From Microbacterium sp. HD4P20 (GTDB lineage: Bacteria > Actinomycetota > Actinomycetes > Actinomycetales > Microbacteriaceae), in assembly GCF_019449275.2 (NCBI RefSeq), contig NZ_JAHZQZ020000014.1:186001-250000 (forward strand): 64,000 nucleotides of DNA, given 5' to 3'. Each line of letters begins with the position of its first letter. Position 1 is the first letter of the stretch. Positions 36,041 to 42,440 of this stretch are shown one piece after another. The notes below the pieces were generated by a model, which worked only from the letters and a program-made list of their open reading frames with translations, ran no database searches and had not been told where the DNA came from. The position numbers and the translations under genes were made by a program.

Positions 36041-36814
36041 ATGACGCAGGACCCGGGGCTAGCGAGCGCGGTCGCAATCGCTACAATCATCGCCGCCATT
36101 GCGACGACGCTCTCAGCCATCGTGATTGCGGTGCAAGCGTGGTACACCCGCAAGGCGGTCGTGGCGTCCGAAGAGTCGACGGTGGTCGCCGAAAGGGCTC
36201 TCCAAGAAACCCAGATCGCACGCATCGAATCGGGCGTCCCACATCTGACGGTCACAACGCCCGGCTACGTAGATGCGACGAAACTGAGCGCGGCGATACC
36301 CGGGAGTTGGCAAAAGCGCGCCGTCGCTTCCACCGAGACGTTCGTGCTGCCTCGCGATGCCGATCTGCAACTGAGCCTCAGACACAGCGCGACGCTGCTC
36401 AACGATGGGCCGGGAACCGCGATGATTCGAGCGCGGGGAACGGACGGCGGCTCTGCGTATGTCCTCGCTGAGCCGGTTCCTCCTGGAGAGTCGCATGAGT
36501 TCGTGTTGACGGTGACTCACACGGTGTCCGAATGGGTCGCGCTCCTTGAGCCAGAGGATGCCGCCGCTAAGCCCTTGAGATACCCAGTGAGCGCACGCTT
36601 CTGGCTCACCTACACTGGTCCGCGCGACGCCGACGTGACGGAAACGCACCAGATCGTCATTCGTGGTTCAGCGCTGCTCGCGGTGGACGGCGCGAACGGC
36701 ACGTGGCGCGCAGAGACCTCCGAAGACTTCGGAACAACGCTAGGAGCGCAAGTGCTCCCCGCAACGCGCACATACTGGCGCTCACGGTCGGCCAACGACA
36801 AGTTCGACGTTTAG
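36041..36814 (+). CDS. Membrane-anchored protein of unknown function (element cargo)
   Basis: A 257-residue protein with one N-terminal span (residues about 8-33), a short helix rich in Glu/Ala/Val (KAVVASEESTVVAERAL, possibly coiled coil) and a beta-rich C-terminal domain with LRHSATLLNDGPGTAMIRARG. I recognise no family. The 163-residue protein at 37998-38489 has the same plan and a similar N-x-G-x-x-A strand motif. Two TGTCCCACGA repeats lie upstream. It may be an accessory or phage-exclusion factor, but nothing in the sequence proves that. Confidence 0.75.
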   Translation: MTQDPGLASAVAIATIIAAIATTLSAIVIAVQAWYTRKAVVASEESTVVAERALQETQIARIESGVPHLTVTTPGYVDATKLSAAIPGSWQKRAVASTETFVLPRDADLQLSLRHSATLLNDGPGTAMIRARGTDGGSAYVLAEPVPPGESHEFVLTVTHTVSEWVALLEPEDAAAKPLRYPVSARFWLTYTGPRDADVTETHQIVIRGSALLAVDGANGTWRAETSEDFGTTLGAQVLPATRTYWRSRSANDKFDV

Positions 36815-36824
36815 CCCGCGACCG

Positions 36825-37040
36825 CTACGCGCTCGGATTCGCCAGCAGGCGGTCCCATTCTTCGTGCGTGAAACGGAAGCCGAGCGTGACTTCGAGCGTC
36901 CGGAAGTTGGTGTTTCCGGTCGGTACGTCAGCCTTGAAGCCGACAAGATGCACGTTGTCGGGGATGACCAGAGAGGGACGGAGTTCGCTGATGCGCTCCA
37001 TCAATTCGCCTTCTTCGTACTCGCGCGTGATGTAGGTCAT
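36825..37040 (-). CDS. Hypothetical small protein (element)
   Basis: A 71-residue protein (MTYITREYEEGELMERISEL...RFTHEEWDRLLANPSA). ATG 37040 is chosen because TACGTT (minus strand, about 37053-37048) sits seven bases upstream, in line with the leaderless starts of this genome; the longer frame to 37232 would run through the divergent zinc-ribbon gene. No motif recognised. It is convergent with the 36041 gene. Confidence 0.6.
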   Translation of the reverse strand: MTYITREYEEGELMERISELRPSLVIPDNVHLVGFKADVPTGNTNFRTLEVTLGFRFTHEEWDRLLANPSA

Positions 37041-37094
37041 GCGCCCGAACGTATCGGCTCCATCTATCCGCTGCCCAGAACTTAGGCTGGACCT

Positions 37095-37208
37095 ATGGAA
37101 ATCCTCGGCCAGCCAAGATGCCCGAAGTGCGGCACCGTGCTTCGCGACGCTCCGGGTGGCTTCGAGTGCAAGACTTGCGGGCTGTTCTTCCTGCCTAACT
37201 CCGTCTAG
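37095..37208 (+). CDS. 37-residue zinc-ribbon protein
   Basis: A short gene encoding a single zinc ribbon: CPKCG and CKTCG separated by 12 residues, between MEILGQPR and a hydrophobic tail LFFLPNSV. TAGGCT at 37083-37088 is six bases before ATG 37095, a textbook leaderless promoter here. A perfect 12-bp terminator hairpin follows at 37239. The size and the intact four-Cys site argue for a real protein, perhaps a regulator or an adaptor. Confidence 0.7.
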   Translation: MEILGQPRCPKCGTVLRDAPGGFECKTCGLFFLPNSV

Positions 37209-37238
37209 AACACTGGCAAGGCGGGTTGGCAAAGAGAA

Positions 37239-37268
37239 GCCCTGACCACCCGTGTCGGTGGTCAGGGC
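37239..37268. terminator. Terminator between two convergent small genes
   Basis: GCCCTGACCACC (37239-37250) pairs perfectly with GGTGGTCAGGGC (37257-37268) around a 6-base loop; it separates the zinc-ribbon gene from the convergent 35-residue membrane peptide gene and can serve both. Confidence 0.75.
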
Positions 37269-37286
37269 ATACTCTAGGTACTGCGT

Positions 37287-37394
37287 TCAGCGAATGAGGA
37301 TAGAGAAGATCACTAGAACGATCACCGGCTGGGCTAACAGCGCGTTGATCTGAGTGATGATCTGGACGGTTGATGATTGCTCGTTCATAGGCAT
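37287..37394 (-). CDS. 35-residue single-span membrane peptide
   Basis: The minus strand encodes a 35-residue peptide: polar start MPMNEQSSTVQIITQ, then a hydrophobic stretch of about 18 residues (ALLAQPVIVLVIFSILI) ending in a single Arg before TGA. GAGGAGA lies two bases before ATG 37394 and eight before ATG 37388, so the latter may be the true start (33 residues). The layout matches small holin-like or type I toxin-like membrane peptides, but no homologue is claimed. Its leader has an 11-bp hairpin at 37413-37443. Confidence 0.6.
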   Translation of the reverse strand: MPMNEQSSTVQIITQINALLAQPVIVLVIFSILIR

Positions 37395-37412
37395 CGTCTC
37401 CTCGTTTGAGTG

Positions 37413-37443
37413 GGGTCCCAGAGTCCGTGTGGCTCTGGGACCC
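37413..37443 (-). promoter_or_regulatory. Hairpin in the leader of the membrane-peptide gene
   Basis: GGGTCCCAGAG (37413-37423) pairs perfectly with CTCTGGGACCC (37433-37443), 9-base loop. A TATCGT -10-like hexamer lies just upstream on the minus strand (about 37454-37449), so the transcript would begin at or next to the hairpin, and the RBS follows about 10 bases after it. It could protect the RNA, bind a regulator or act as an attenuator. Confidence 0.5.
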
Positions 37444-37625
37444 TCACGATAAACGAACCGGGCGACACCCGAGTCGCGATACGCCGGGCATCGGCCTCCG
37501 TGATTGCGGTCGCGCGTGACAAATCCCAGCGGAAACTAGCGTGATACCGCACCCTCGGAGTCTGTAAGTCGTGCACTCGTTCGTGTCGAGGATGTCGTGT
37601 CGGATTGCGACATGTCCTTGACGCC

Positions 37626-37871
37626 CTAAATCAGGCCGCGTTCTCGATAGCCCTCTACCCGCGCTTCGTACGCGATCCGCCGCGCACGCTGATACGGGGT
37701 CCACCGCTCAGGTTGATCGGTTATGTCTTGCCCGTCCTGGTGGGGGCGCTCCCACTCTGGATCAGACCCAGAGCGGAGGTAGGTGAGTTCGAGCACTTCG
37801 TTCACGCCGCGCTCTAGGTACTCGTACGCGCGAAAGTCGAGGTCAGATGAGACGCGTTCGCCTCGTGGCAT
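37626..37871 (-). CDS. Hypothetical protein (element)
   Basis: An 81-residue, highly charged protein (DFRAYEYLERGVNEVLELTYL and WTPYQRARRIAYEARVEGYR) with a Shine-Dalgarno AAAGGA nine bases before ATG 37871. Probably helical; no motif recognised. Between it and the membrane-peptide gene, 37444-37625 holds only weak frames (one 63-residue minus-strand frame to 37576 without RBS). Confidence 0.6.
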   Translation of the reverse strand: MPRGERVSSDLDFRAYEYLERGVNEVLELTYLRSGSDPEWERPHQDGQDITDQPERWTPYQRARRIAYEARVEGYRERGLI

Positions 37872-37997
37872 CGGTCGGTCCTTTCAGGACTCGGAACCGG
37901 CCCCCGAGACCGTCGAGATTACTCCGGTCGGACGACAGAGCCGACCAAGCGTTGGGCGATCGTCGTGGAGTCTTCGTCAAGAGCGTCCGCGCTGGCC

Positions 37998-38489
37998 TTA
38001 GTTGTTCTGGATCCAGCCGCTCTTGCGCACCTTGCCGGTCGCGAGTTCAACATCCACCCAGTACCGAGGTAGGCCATAGAACGGTGCGGTCGGCGAGATG
38101 TCCGCTTCGAGTTCGAGACTCGATTGTGGCTCCAACCGATACGGCTTGACGTCCGCCAATGGTTCGCCGGGTCTACTGCCAAGGAACATCGCAGGTGCTT
38201 CTCTATCCGGCTGTCGGCCGCGACCCGAGGCGAACAAGAGTACATAGTTCACGGTGATCGCGGTCCGTCCGTGATTGCGGATCGAAGTGTGGATGCGCTG
38301 TGTCGTCGGGCTGCGCCAGGCGGTGCCCGAAACGTCCACCCTCGCCCCTGAGTGCCGCCACTCTCGTATCGTCCACCAGAGCGCGACGATGGAGACCACG
38401 AAGGTCAATGCCGAGATACCTAATGCCCACTGCGATATCACCAGAGCGACTGCAGCATACGGGTCATCGTCTTTGGCCACGAAGATCAC
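37998..38489 (-). CDS. Membrane-anchored protein of unknown function (element cargo)
   Basis: A 163-residue protein with one strong N-terminal span (about residues 12-44, ISALTFVVSIVALWWTI) followed by a beta-rich domain containing TSIRNHGRTAITVNYVLLF. GTG 38489 has TAGTGT six bases upstream (leaderless). It resembles the 36041 product in plan, and both may belong to one cargo module. Divergent from the DUF4145 gene; the divergent starts lie 80 bases apart. Confidence 0.7.
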   Translation of the reverse strand: MIFVAKDDDPYAAVALVISQWALGISALTFVVSIVALWWTIREWRHSGARVDVSGTAWRSPTTQRIHTSIRNHGRTAITVNYVLLFASGRGRQPDREAPAMFLGSRPGEPLADVKPYRLEPQSSLELEADISPTAPFYGLPRYWVDVELATGKVRKSGWIQNN

Positions 38490-38569
38490 GCCCAGACACT
38501 AGCGGCACATCACGGCGCGCGGCGGTTCTGTCCCACGAAATCCCATTCGTTGCTGCCAGCATTGGCCCC

Positions 38570-39283
38570 ATGGCATCAACGACGTGCGGCTACTGCGGTC
38601 GCTTCTCACACATGACCCGCGTATGGGTGAACTACATCGAGACCCTCATTCCCGCGTCGTTTATCGAGCACGTCGGCACGCTCCCCGCACGCATTGCCTA
38701 CACGATTCAAGGAGCCGCGACATGCGACAACTGCGGCCGCGTGTCAGTGGCCTTTCGCCAACTCGCGAGCAATGAGGCTCCGTCTGCGGCTGACGAGACC
38801 TTTGGCCGGCCAGGTCTGACGTGGCACCCGCCGCAGCAAGCGCCCGACTTTCCCGACGTCCCCAACGCGATCAGACGCGCAGCCAAGGAGGCCCACACGG
38901 CTAGCGCGGTCGGGGCGGGGATGGCGGCGATTCTGATGGCTCGAACGGTCGTAGAGGCAACGGCGAAGAACAATGGAATCAACACGGGCGCGCTTGTCGC
39001 CAAGATCGATGCCCTCGCATCTCGCAATCTCATTCGGCCGAGCACACAAGAGGCGGCGCACGAGATACGGCATTTCGGCAACGACATGGCGCACGGCGAC
39101 ATTGACGACGAGCCCACCTCAGAAGACGTGGCCGATGTGCTCGCATTCATGGATGAGGTGCTTCAAGAGGTTTTCATCGGCCCCAAGCGCATTGCTCGAT
39201 TGAAGGAGCGCCGTGAGGCACGTCGCGATGCCGACGCCGGAGGCGAAGCAACTCTAGATGGTTCTGCCGATCAGGACGATTGA
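38570..39283 (+). CDS. DUF4145 domain protein with N-terminal zinc-binding cysteines
   Basis: A 237-residue protein. The N-terminal part has CGYC and CDNC pairs 45 residues apart, fitting one zinc site. The C-terminal half matches DUF4145: ILMARTVVEATAKNNGI, NLIRPSTQEAAHEIRHFGNDMAHGD and ADVLAFMDEVLQEVF. DUF4145 occurs alone and fused to nuclease domains in anti-phage loci, so a defence role is possible but unproven. TGTCCCACGA at 38529 lies 31 bases before the start. The 3' end overlaps the convergent Cys-rich gene by 13 bases. Confidence 0.85.
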   Translation: MASTTCGYCGRFSHMTRVWVNYIETLIPASFIEHVGTLPARIAYTIQGAATCDNCGRVSVAFRQLASNEAPSAADETFGRPGLTWHPPQQAPDFPDVPNAIRRAAKEAHTASAVGAGMAAILMARTVVEATAKNNGINTGALVAKIDALASRNLIRPSTQEAAHEIRHFGNDMAHGDIDDEPTSEDVADVLAFMDEVLQEVFIGPKRIARLKERREARRDADAGGEATLDGSADQDD

Positions 39284-39636
39284 CGATGCGCGGCGACTCG
39301 GCAGCGTGCCGAGCAGTAGACGGCATCTGACCGATAGCCCTTGAGCGATTCGCCGCACCACTGGCAGGGACGGTCTTCGCTCGCTGTCTTCGCGCTCTTG
39401 TCGTGGCTGATCTTGCAAGTGTCGCCGACGATCACATGACCGCCGACTGAGCACCATCGATGGCTACCGGCAGGTACGTGTGCCCCGCAGTAGAGAGTGC
39501 CGTTCTCGTCGCAGGGTGTGAACTTGCGGGCGTCGAACACGTCGCCGCACTCTGCGCACGTGTAGGTCCAGACGAGGACTGTTCCCGGCTTGGCAGACGG
39601 GTGCGGCTGCGCAGAGTGACCGACCCGAAGAACCAT
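39271..39636 (-). CDS. Cys-rich zinc-finger protein (element)
   Basis: A 121-residue protein with several metal-binding pairs: CAEC, CGAH with later HRWC, CKISH, and CQWC...YCSARCRVAAHR, the last resembling FCS/MYM or HNH-like zinc knuckles. It likely binds nucleic acid. It is the final gene of the leftward chain that begins with the tape-measure gene, after a 120-base gap from the 319-residue protein, so it may have its own promoter. Confidence 0.75.
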   Translation of the reverse strand: MVLRVGHSAQPHPSAKPGTVLVWTYTCAECGDVFDARKFTPCDENGTLYCGAHVPAGSHRWCSVGGHVIVGDTCKISHDKSAKTASEDRPCQWCGESLKGYRSDAVYCSARCRVAAHRQSS

Positions 39637-39756
39637 GTAACGACTCTACGGCGCGCCCCTACACGGCAGAGATGTTTCAAGGGGATGCCCTCGCCCACTC
39701 CGTCCGCTAGAGCGCTACGCGCGCCGCCGCGTGAGTTCAGGCATCCCCGGTCTCGC

Positions 39757-40716
39757 TCACCAGGTAGCGGCCTCCTGACGAATCTTCTCGCTACTCGCTT
39801 CTGCCGTCATGGCGGCGAACTCGACGCGGCGACGCTGTTCAAACCCTTCGCGGCGGTGCTCGGGCGCATATGCCGGATGCCGCGTCCAGACTTCTTCGAT
39901 GTACTGACGCAGCCCGTCCGACCAGGACCACGATTCGGTTAAGCCCGCAGGATCAGCCGACCGCGACTCCGCGAACAGCCGAAACAACGGCGGGGCGCTG
40001 TTGCCAAGAGGCACCGGCCAGCCGGTTGCGGCTTCCACGCCAACCCGGCGCAGGTCATCGATATGCGACGGCCCACCGCGCCGATCCCAGACCGCCGCGC
40101 ACGCGGCGCAGAACGCCGTGCGTGAGCCGTCAGGCCAGCGCAGGGTGTCGGGTGCCCGCCACCAGTCGCCTACGGCTTCCGCGCGGCCACACATGCCACA
40201 GCCGCCCCATTGCGAGGGTCGCGGACTCCGCGCGGCGATGAGGGTCGCCCACGCTTCGCGCAGCCGGCCACGGTCGGCGTCCGACACGTGGTCCCACGGC
40301 GTACCTGTGGCGCGACCGTTCGCCTCGGCTGTTACGCCGCCCACGAAACCAGGGCCATCAGGATCGCGGTTCCTCAGCACGCCGATGACTCGGCTTGCTT
40401 CGTGCTCTTTCAGATCATGCGAACCGACCACGGCAAGCAAGATTGTGGATGCCGCACGCTTCTCGGCTTCGGCACGAGCGCACATTGCACAGGTGCGCCG
40501 CCAACCGTCCACGTCACCGGGCTGCCGAGAGAGCCAGTAGGCGTGGTCTGCCTTGTCGCGGGCATCGGCGAACTCGGGTTCGCGGGTCCTCTCGCCCTCG
40601 CCCTTGCGCGCCCAGCCTCCGCAGACACGACACTTGGCCCGAGGTAATGCCCGTTCGCGCTCATCCCGGGCACTCAGCGTCTCCCTCAGTCGCTGAATGG
40701 TGGCCGCGCGGTTCAT
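39757..40716 (-). CDS. Phage-type protein with multiple CxxC motifs, function unknown
   Basis: A 319-residue protein starting MNRAATIQRLRETLSARDE. Four CxxC pairs (CRVC, CAMC, CGMC, CAAC) are spread over the first 200 residues and could bind two zinc ions. WDHVSDADRGRLREAWATL lies in the middle and the last part is helical and charged. No catalytic motif recognised. ATG 40716 overlaps the stop of a 17-codon ORF (ATGA), which fixes the start. Confidence 0.75.
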   Translation of the reverse strand: MNRAATIQRLRETLSARDERERALPRAKCRVCGGWARKGEGERTREPEFADARDKADHAYWLSRQPGDVDGWRRTCAMCARAEAEKRAASTILLAVVGSHDLKEHEASRVIGVLRNRDPDGPGFVGGVTAEANGRATGTPWDHVSDADRGRLREAWATLIAARSPRPSQWGGCGMCGRAEAVGDWWRAPDTLRWPDGSRTAFCAACAAVWDRRGGPSHIDDLRRVGVEAATGWPVPLGNSAPPLFRLFAESRSADPAGLTESWSWSDGLRQYIEEVWTRHPAYAPEHRREGFEQRRRVEFAAMTAEASSEKIRQEAATW

Positions 40717-40766
40717 CCGAGCCACCGCCCCAGATCGCGCGTCAGGTGTTCCTGCAGCGTCGTCAT
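40713..40766 (-). CDS. 17-residue ORF in the overlapping chain
   Basis: MTTLQEHLTRDLGRWLG lies two bases after the stop of the 68-residue gene (TGAGCATG) and overlaps the next start as ATGA. Its place in an otherwise gapless chain suggests that it is translated, possibly to carry ribosomes to the 319-residue gene. It may have no function as a peptide. Confidence 0.4.
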   Translation of the reverse strand: MTTLQEHLTRDLGRWLG

Positions 40767-40768
40767 GC

Positions 40769-40975
40769 TCACACCCCCATCCCGTGCGCGCGCAGCATGC
40801 CTGCCAGCGTGACCCGTGTCGACCAAACATCGAGGGCGTGCGCGTCCACGTCCGCCGCCGAAGCCGTCAGCGACCGCAGCGGGTACCGGCATGCGGTATG
40901 ACGCAGTCCTGCCGCCAGCGTTGCCCTCGTAATGGGCATTGGCCCGCCACACTTCACGCACGTTTCGATAGTCAT
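40769..40975 (-). CDS. Small zinc-knuckle protein (element)
   Basis: A 68-residue protein starting MTIETCVKCGGPMPITRA with a CxxC pair and a third Cys at HTACRYP. ATG 40975 overlaps the preceding stop (ATGA). No family recognised; part of the seven-gene overlapping chain 42434-39757. Confidence 0.65.
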   Translation of the reverse strand: MTIETCVKCGGPMPITRATLAAGLRHTACRYPLRSLTASAADVDAHALDVWSTRVTLAGMLRAHGMGV

Positions 40976-41334
40976 TCGTTTCCCTCCTTCATCTCCATGC
41001 ACTGAGCGCACATCGCCAAGAACGCGATCACGGAGGCGTTCACGGCGAACACCGCCGCATAGTCGCCGCGAGCCGGATCGACGGACACGCGGCAGCGCCC
41101 GCACCGCATGGCGCAATCCAGCAGCCCCGTGGCCTGTGCGCAGTCCGGGCACAGCGCCGACCGCACCGGCATGGCCGTGAATCGCACCTCGGTCGCGTGT
41201 CCGCATCCGTGATCCACGGAGGCTAGCCATGCGGCGACGTACTCGCGCGCGCGTCCGGTCAGGCCGAGCGGCCCATGCGTCGGCGCGGTGTCCTGTTCCA
41301 TCGCGCCCACGAACAGCGTTTCGTCGGCGTTCAT
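40972..41334 (-). CDS. Cys-rich hypothetical protein (element)
   Basis: A 120-residue protein with LCPDCAQ, MRCGRCRV and MCAQCMEM, which together can hold one or two zinc ions; the C-terminus has AVNASVIAFLAMCAQC. The start overlaps the previous stop and its stop overlaps the next start, both as ATGA. Function unknown. Confidence 0.65.
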   Translation of the reverse strand: MNADETLFVGAMEQDTAPTHGPLGLTGRAREYVAAWLASVDHGCGHATEVRFTAMPVRSALCPDCAQATGLLDCAMRCGRCRVSVDPARGDYAAVFAVNASVIAFLAMCAQCMEMKEGNE

Positions 41335-41540
41335 GCTCCGCGCCTCTCATCGAGCCAGTCACCACAGACGGCCAAGGGCAGATGCAGGCCGATGCCGCCA
41401 AGCGCGGACTGCACCTGTTCGGGCGTGCAACGGCGAATGTCGAGCCGTCCGAGCACCACCCGGGCAGCGTCGTCCACCGATTCGGCCAAGTGACGAGGGG
41501 CGACCTTCGCGAGCAGGTTCGGTGTCGGTGCGGCGTTCAT
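41331..41540 (-). CDS. Hypothetical protein (element)
   Basis: A 69-residue protein (MNAAPTPNLLAKVAPRHLAE ... EQVQSALGGIGLHLPL). No motif recognised. Held by ATGA overlaps on both sides. Confidence 0.6.
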   Translation of the reverse strand: MNAAPTPNLLAKVAPRHLAESVDDAARVVLGRLDIRRCTPEQVQSALGGIGLHLPLAVCGDWLDERRGA

Positions 41541-41803
41541 CCCAGCGCTTCCTTGAACTCGTCGCTTCCGACCACGCAGCGGGCCAGAATTTCGGTCTGG
41601 GGGATGGACGCGCGCGGCAGGTTGGCTGCGACGATCGCCACGATGAGGGCATTCGGCAGAGGCTTGCCGATGCCGCTGCGGACCTTGAACCGGTAGGCAT
41701 TACGCCGGTACACGACGCGACCGCGAAGCGCCGATGCGACCTCCACCGCGAGAGCCGCCACATCCACGCCGCCCGGAGCGGGCGTCGCACTTGCCGTGCC
41801 CAT
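41537..41803 (-). CDS. Hypothetical protein (element)
   Basis: An 88-residue protein, partly hydrophobic (LPNALIVAIVAANLP) but too polar for a clear span. The start overlaps the gp10-like stop as TGATG, and the stop overlaps the next start as ATGA. Its position after a gp10-like gene suggests a head-tail or tail accessory protein, without sequence proof. Confidence 0.6.
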   Translation of the reverse strand: MGTASATPAPGGVDVAALAVEVASALRGRVVYRRNAYRFKVRSGIGKPLPNALIVAIVAANLPRASIPQTEILARCVVGSDEFKEALG

Positions 41804-42237
41804 CAGACCAACCCCCGCAGGGCGAAGGTGGCGCGAAGTGATTCGGTCAGGAAGTCGTTGGCGGCCTGGCCGCGCACGCTCTTGAACGGCCAGCGGCCAC
41901 CGCTTCCGGGGCTCGGGTTGACCGGCAGGTGAGAGTAGGGGGCAGGCCTCATCATGAGCCTGGGGCCGCGCTTCGCCGTGATCGGTCCTGAAGTACCGCC
42001 GAGAACGAACGGCGCGTAGTCCTCGCCGACGCCGACCCGATAAGTCGTGGAGAAGACGCCCGAAGGCTGCACGTCGCTCTCGATCGAGTCACGCACGCGG
42101 CCTGTGCGCACAGGTGCGTTCGCTTTCGCGATGGTCCGATTCTGACGGCTCATCGAGCGCATTTCGCCGAACACCATGCCACCGGGCTGGAAGGCGGCAG
42201 CGATACGGGAGTCGTAGACCTGCACGATGACGGGCAT
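41803..42237 (-). CDS. Phage gp10-like head-tail/minor tail protein
   Basis: A 144-residue protein with the HK97-gp10 style layout: IAKANAPVRTGRVRDSIESD, YRVGVGEDYAPFVLGGT and a late PYSHLPVNPS...FLTESL. The motif 'apvrTGrlr.Si' followed by 'YA.fvEfGt' is typical of this family, which joins head and tail in siphophages. Coupled to neighbours by TGATG overlaps. Confidence 0.65.
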   Translation of the reverse strand: MPVIVQVYDSRIAAAFQPGGMVFGEMRSMSRQNRTIAKANAPVRTGRVRDSIESDVQPSGVFSTTYRVGVGEDYAPFVLGGTSGPITAKRGPRLMMRPAPYSHLPVNPSPGSGGRWPFKSVRGQAANDFLTESLRATFALRGLV

Positions 42238-42434
42238 CAGACTGCCTCTCGACTGTCGTTCAGGTATCGGATCAGGTCATCGAGCGGATACCTGACCGTG
42301 CGGTGACTGAGCCGTACCGAAGCAGGACCGGTGTTCTTGTCGCGCCAGCGCTGGAGCGTCCGAGGTTCGACGCCGAGAATGTCGGCGACCTCGGCGGGTG
42401 TCAGAAGACGCGGCATCCGGTTTCGAGTAGTCAT
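42237..42434 (-). CDS. Excisionase-like helix-turn-helix protein
   Basis: A 65-residue protein of the AlpA/excisionase (HTH_17) type: LLTPAEVADILGVEPRTLQRW with HRTVRYPLDDLIRYL as the wing. It could be the element's excisionase or a regulator. It lies six bases after the tape-measure stop and overlaps the gp10-like start, an odd place for either. Confidence 0.75.
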   Translation of the reverse strand: MTTRNRMPRLLTPAEVADILGVEPRTLQRWRDKNTGPASVRLSHRTVRYPLDDLIRYLNDSREAV

Positions 42435-42440
42435 GATCCC

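Noticed and set aside
35628..36044. 138-residue plus-strand frame across the left att site
   Set aside because: It reads through the tRNA remnant and regulatory repeats; composition is not protein-like.
36825..37232. Longer 135-residue version of the 71-residue minus-strand gene
   Set aside because: The extension covers the divergent zinc-ribbon gene and its promoter; the internal ATG 37040 has a suitable -10.
37385..37576. 63-residue minus-strand frame
   Set aside because: It runs through the leader hairpin and start of the membrane-peptide gene, and lacks an RBS.
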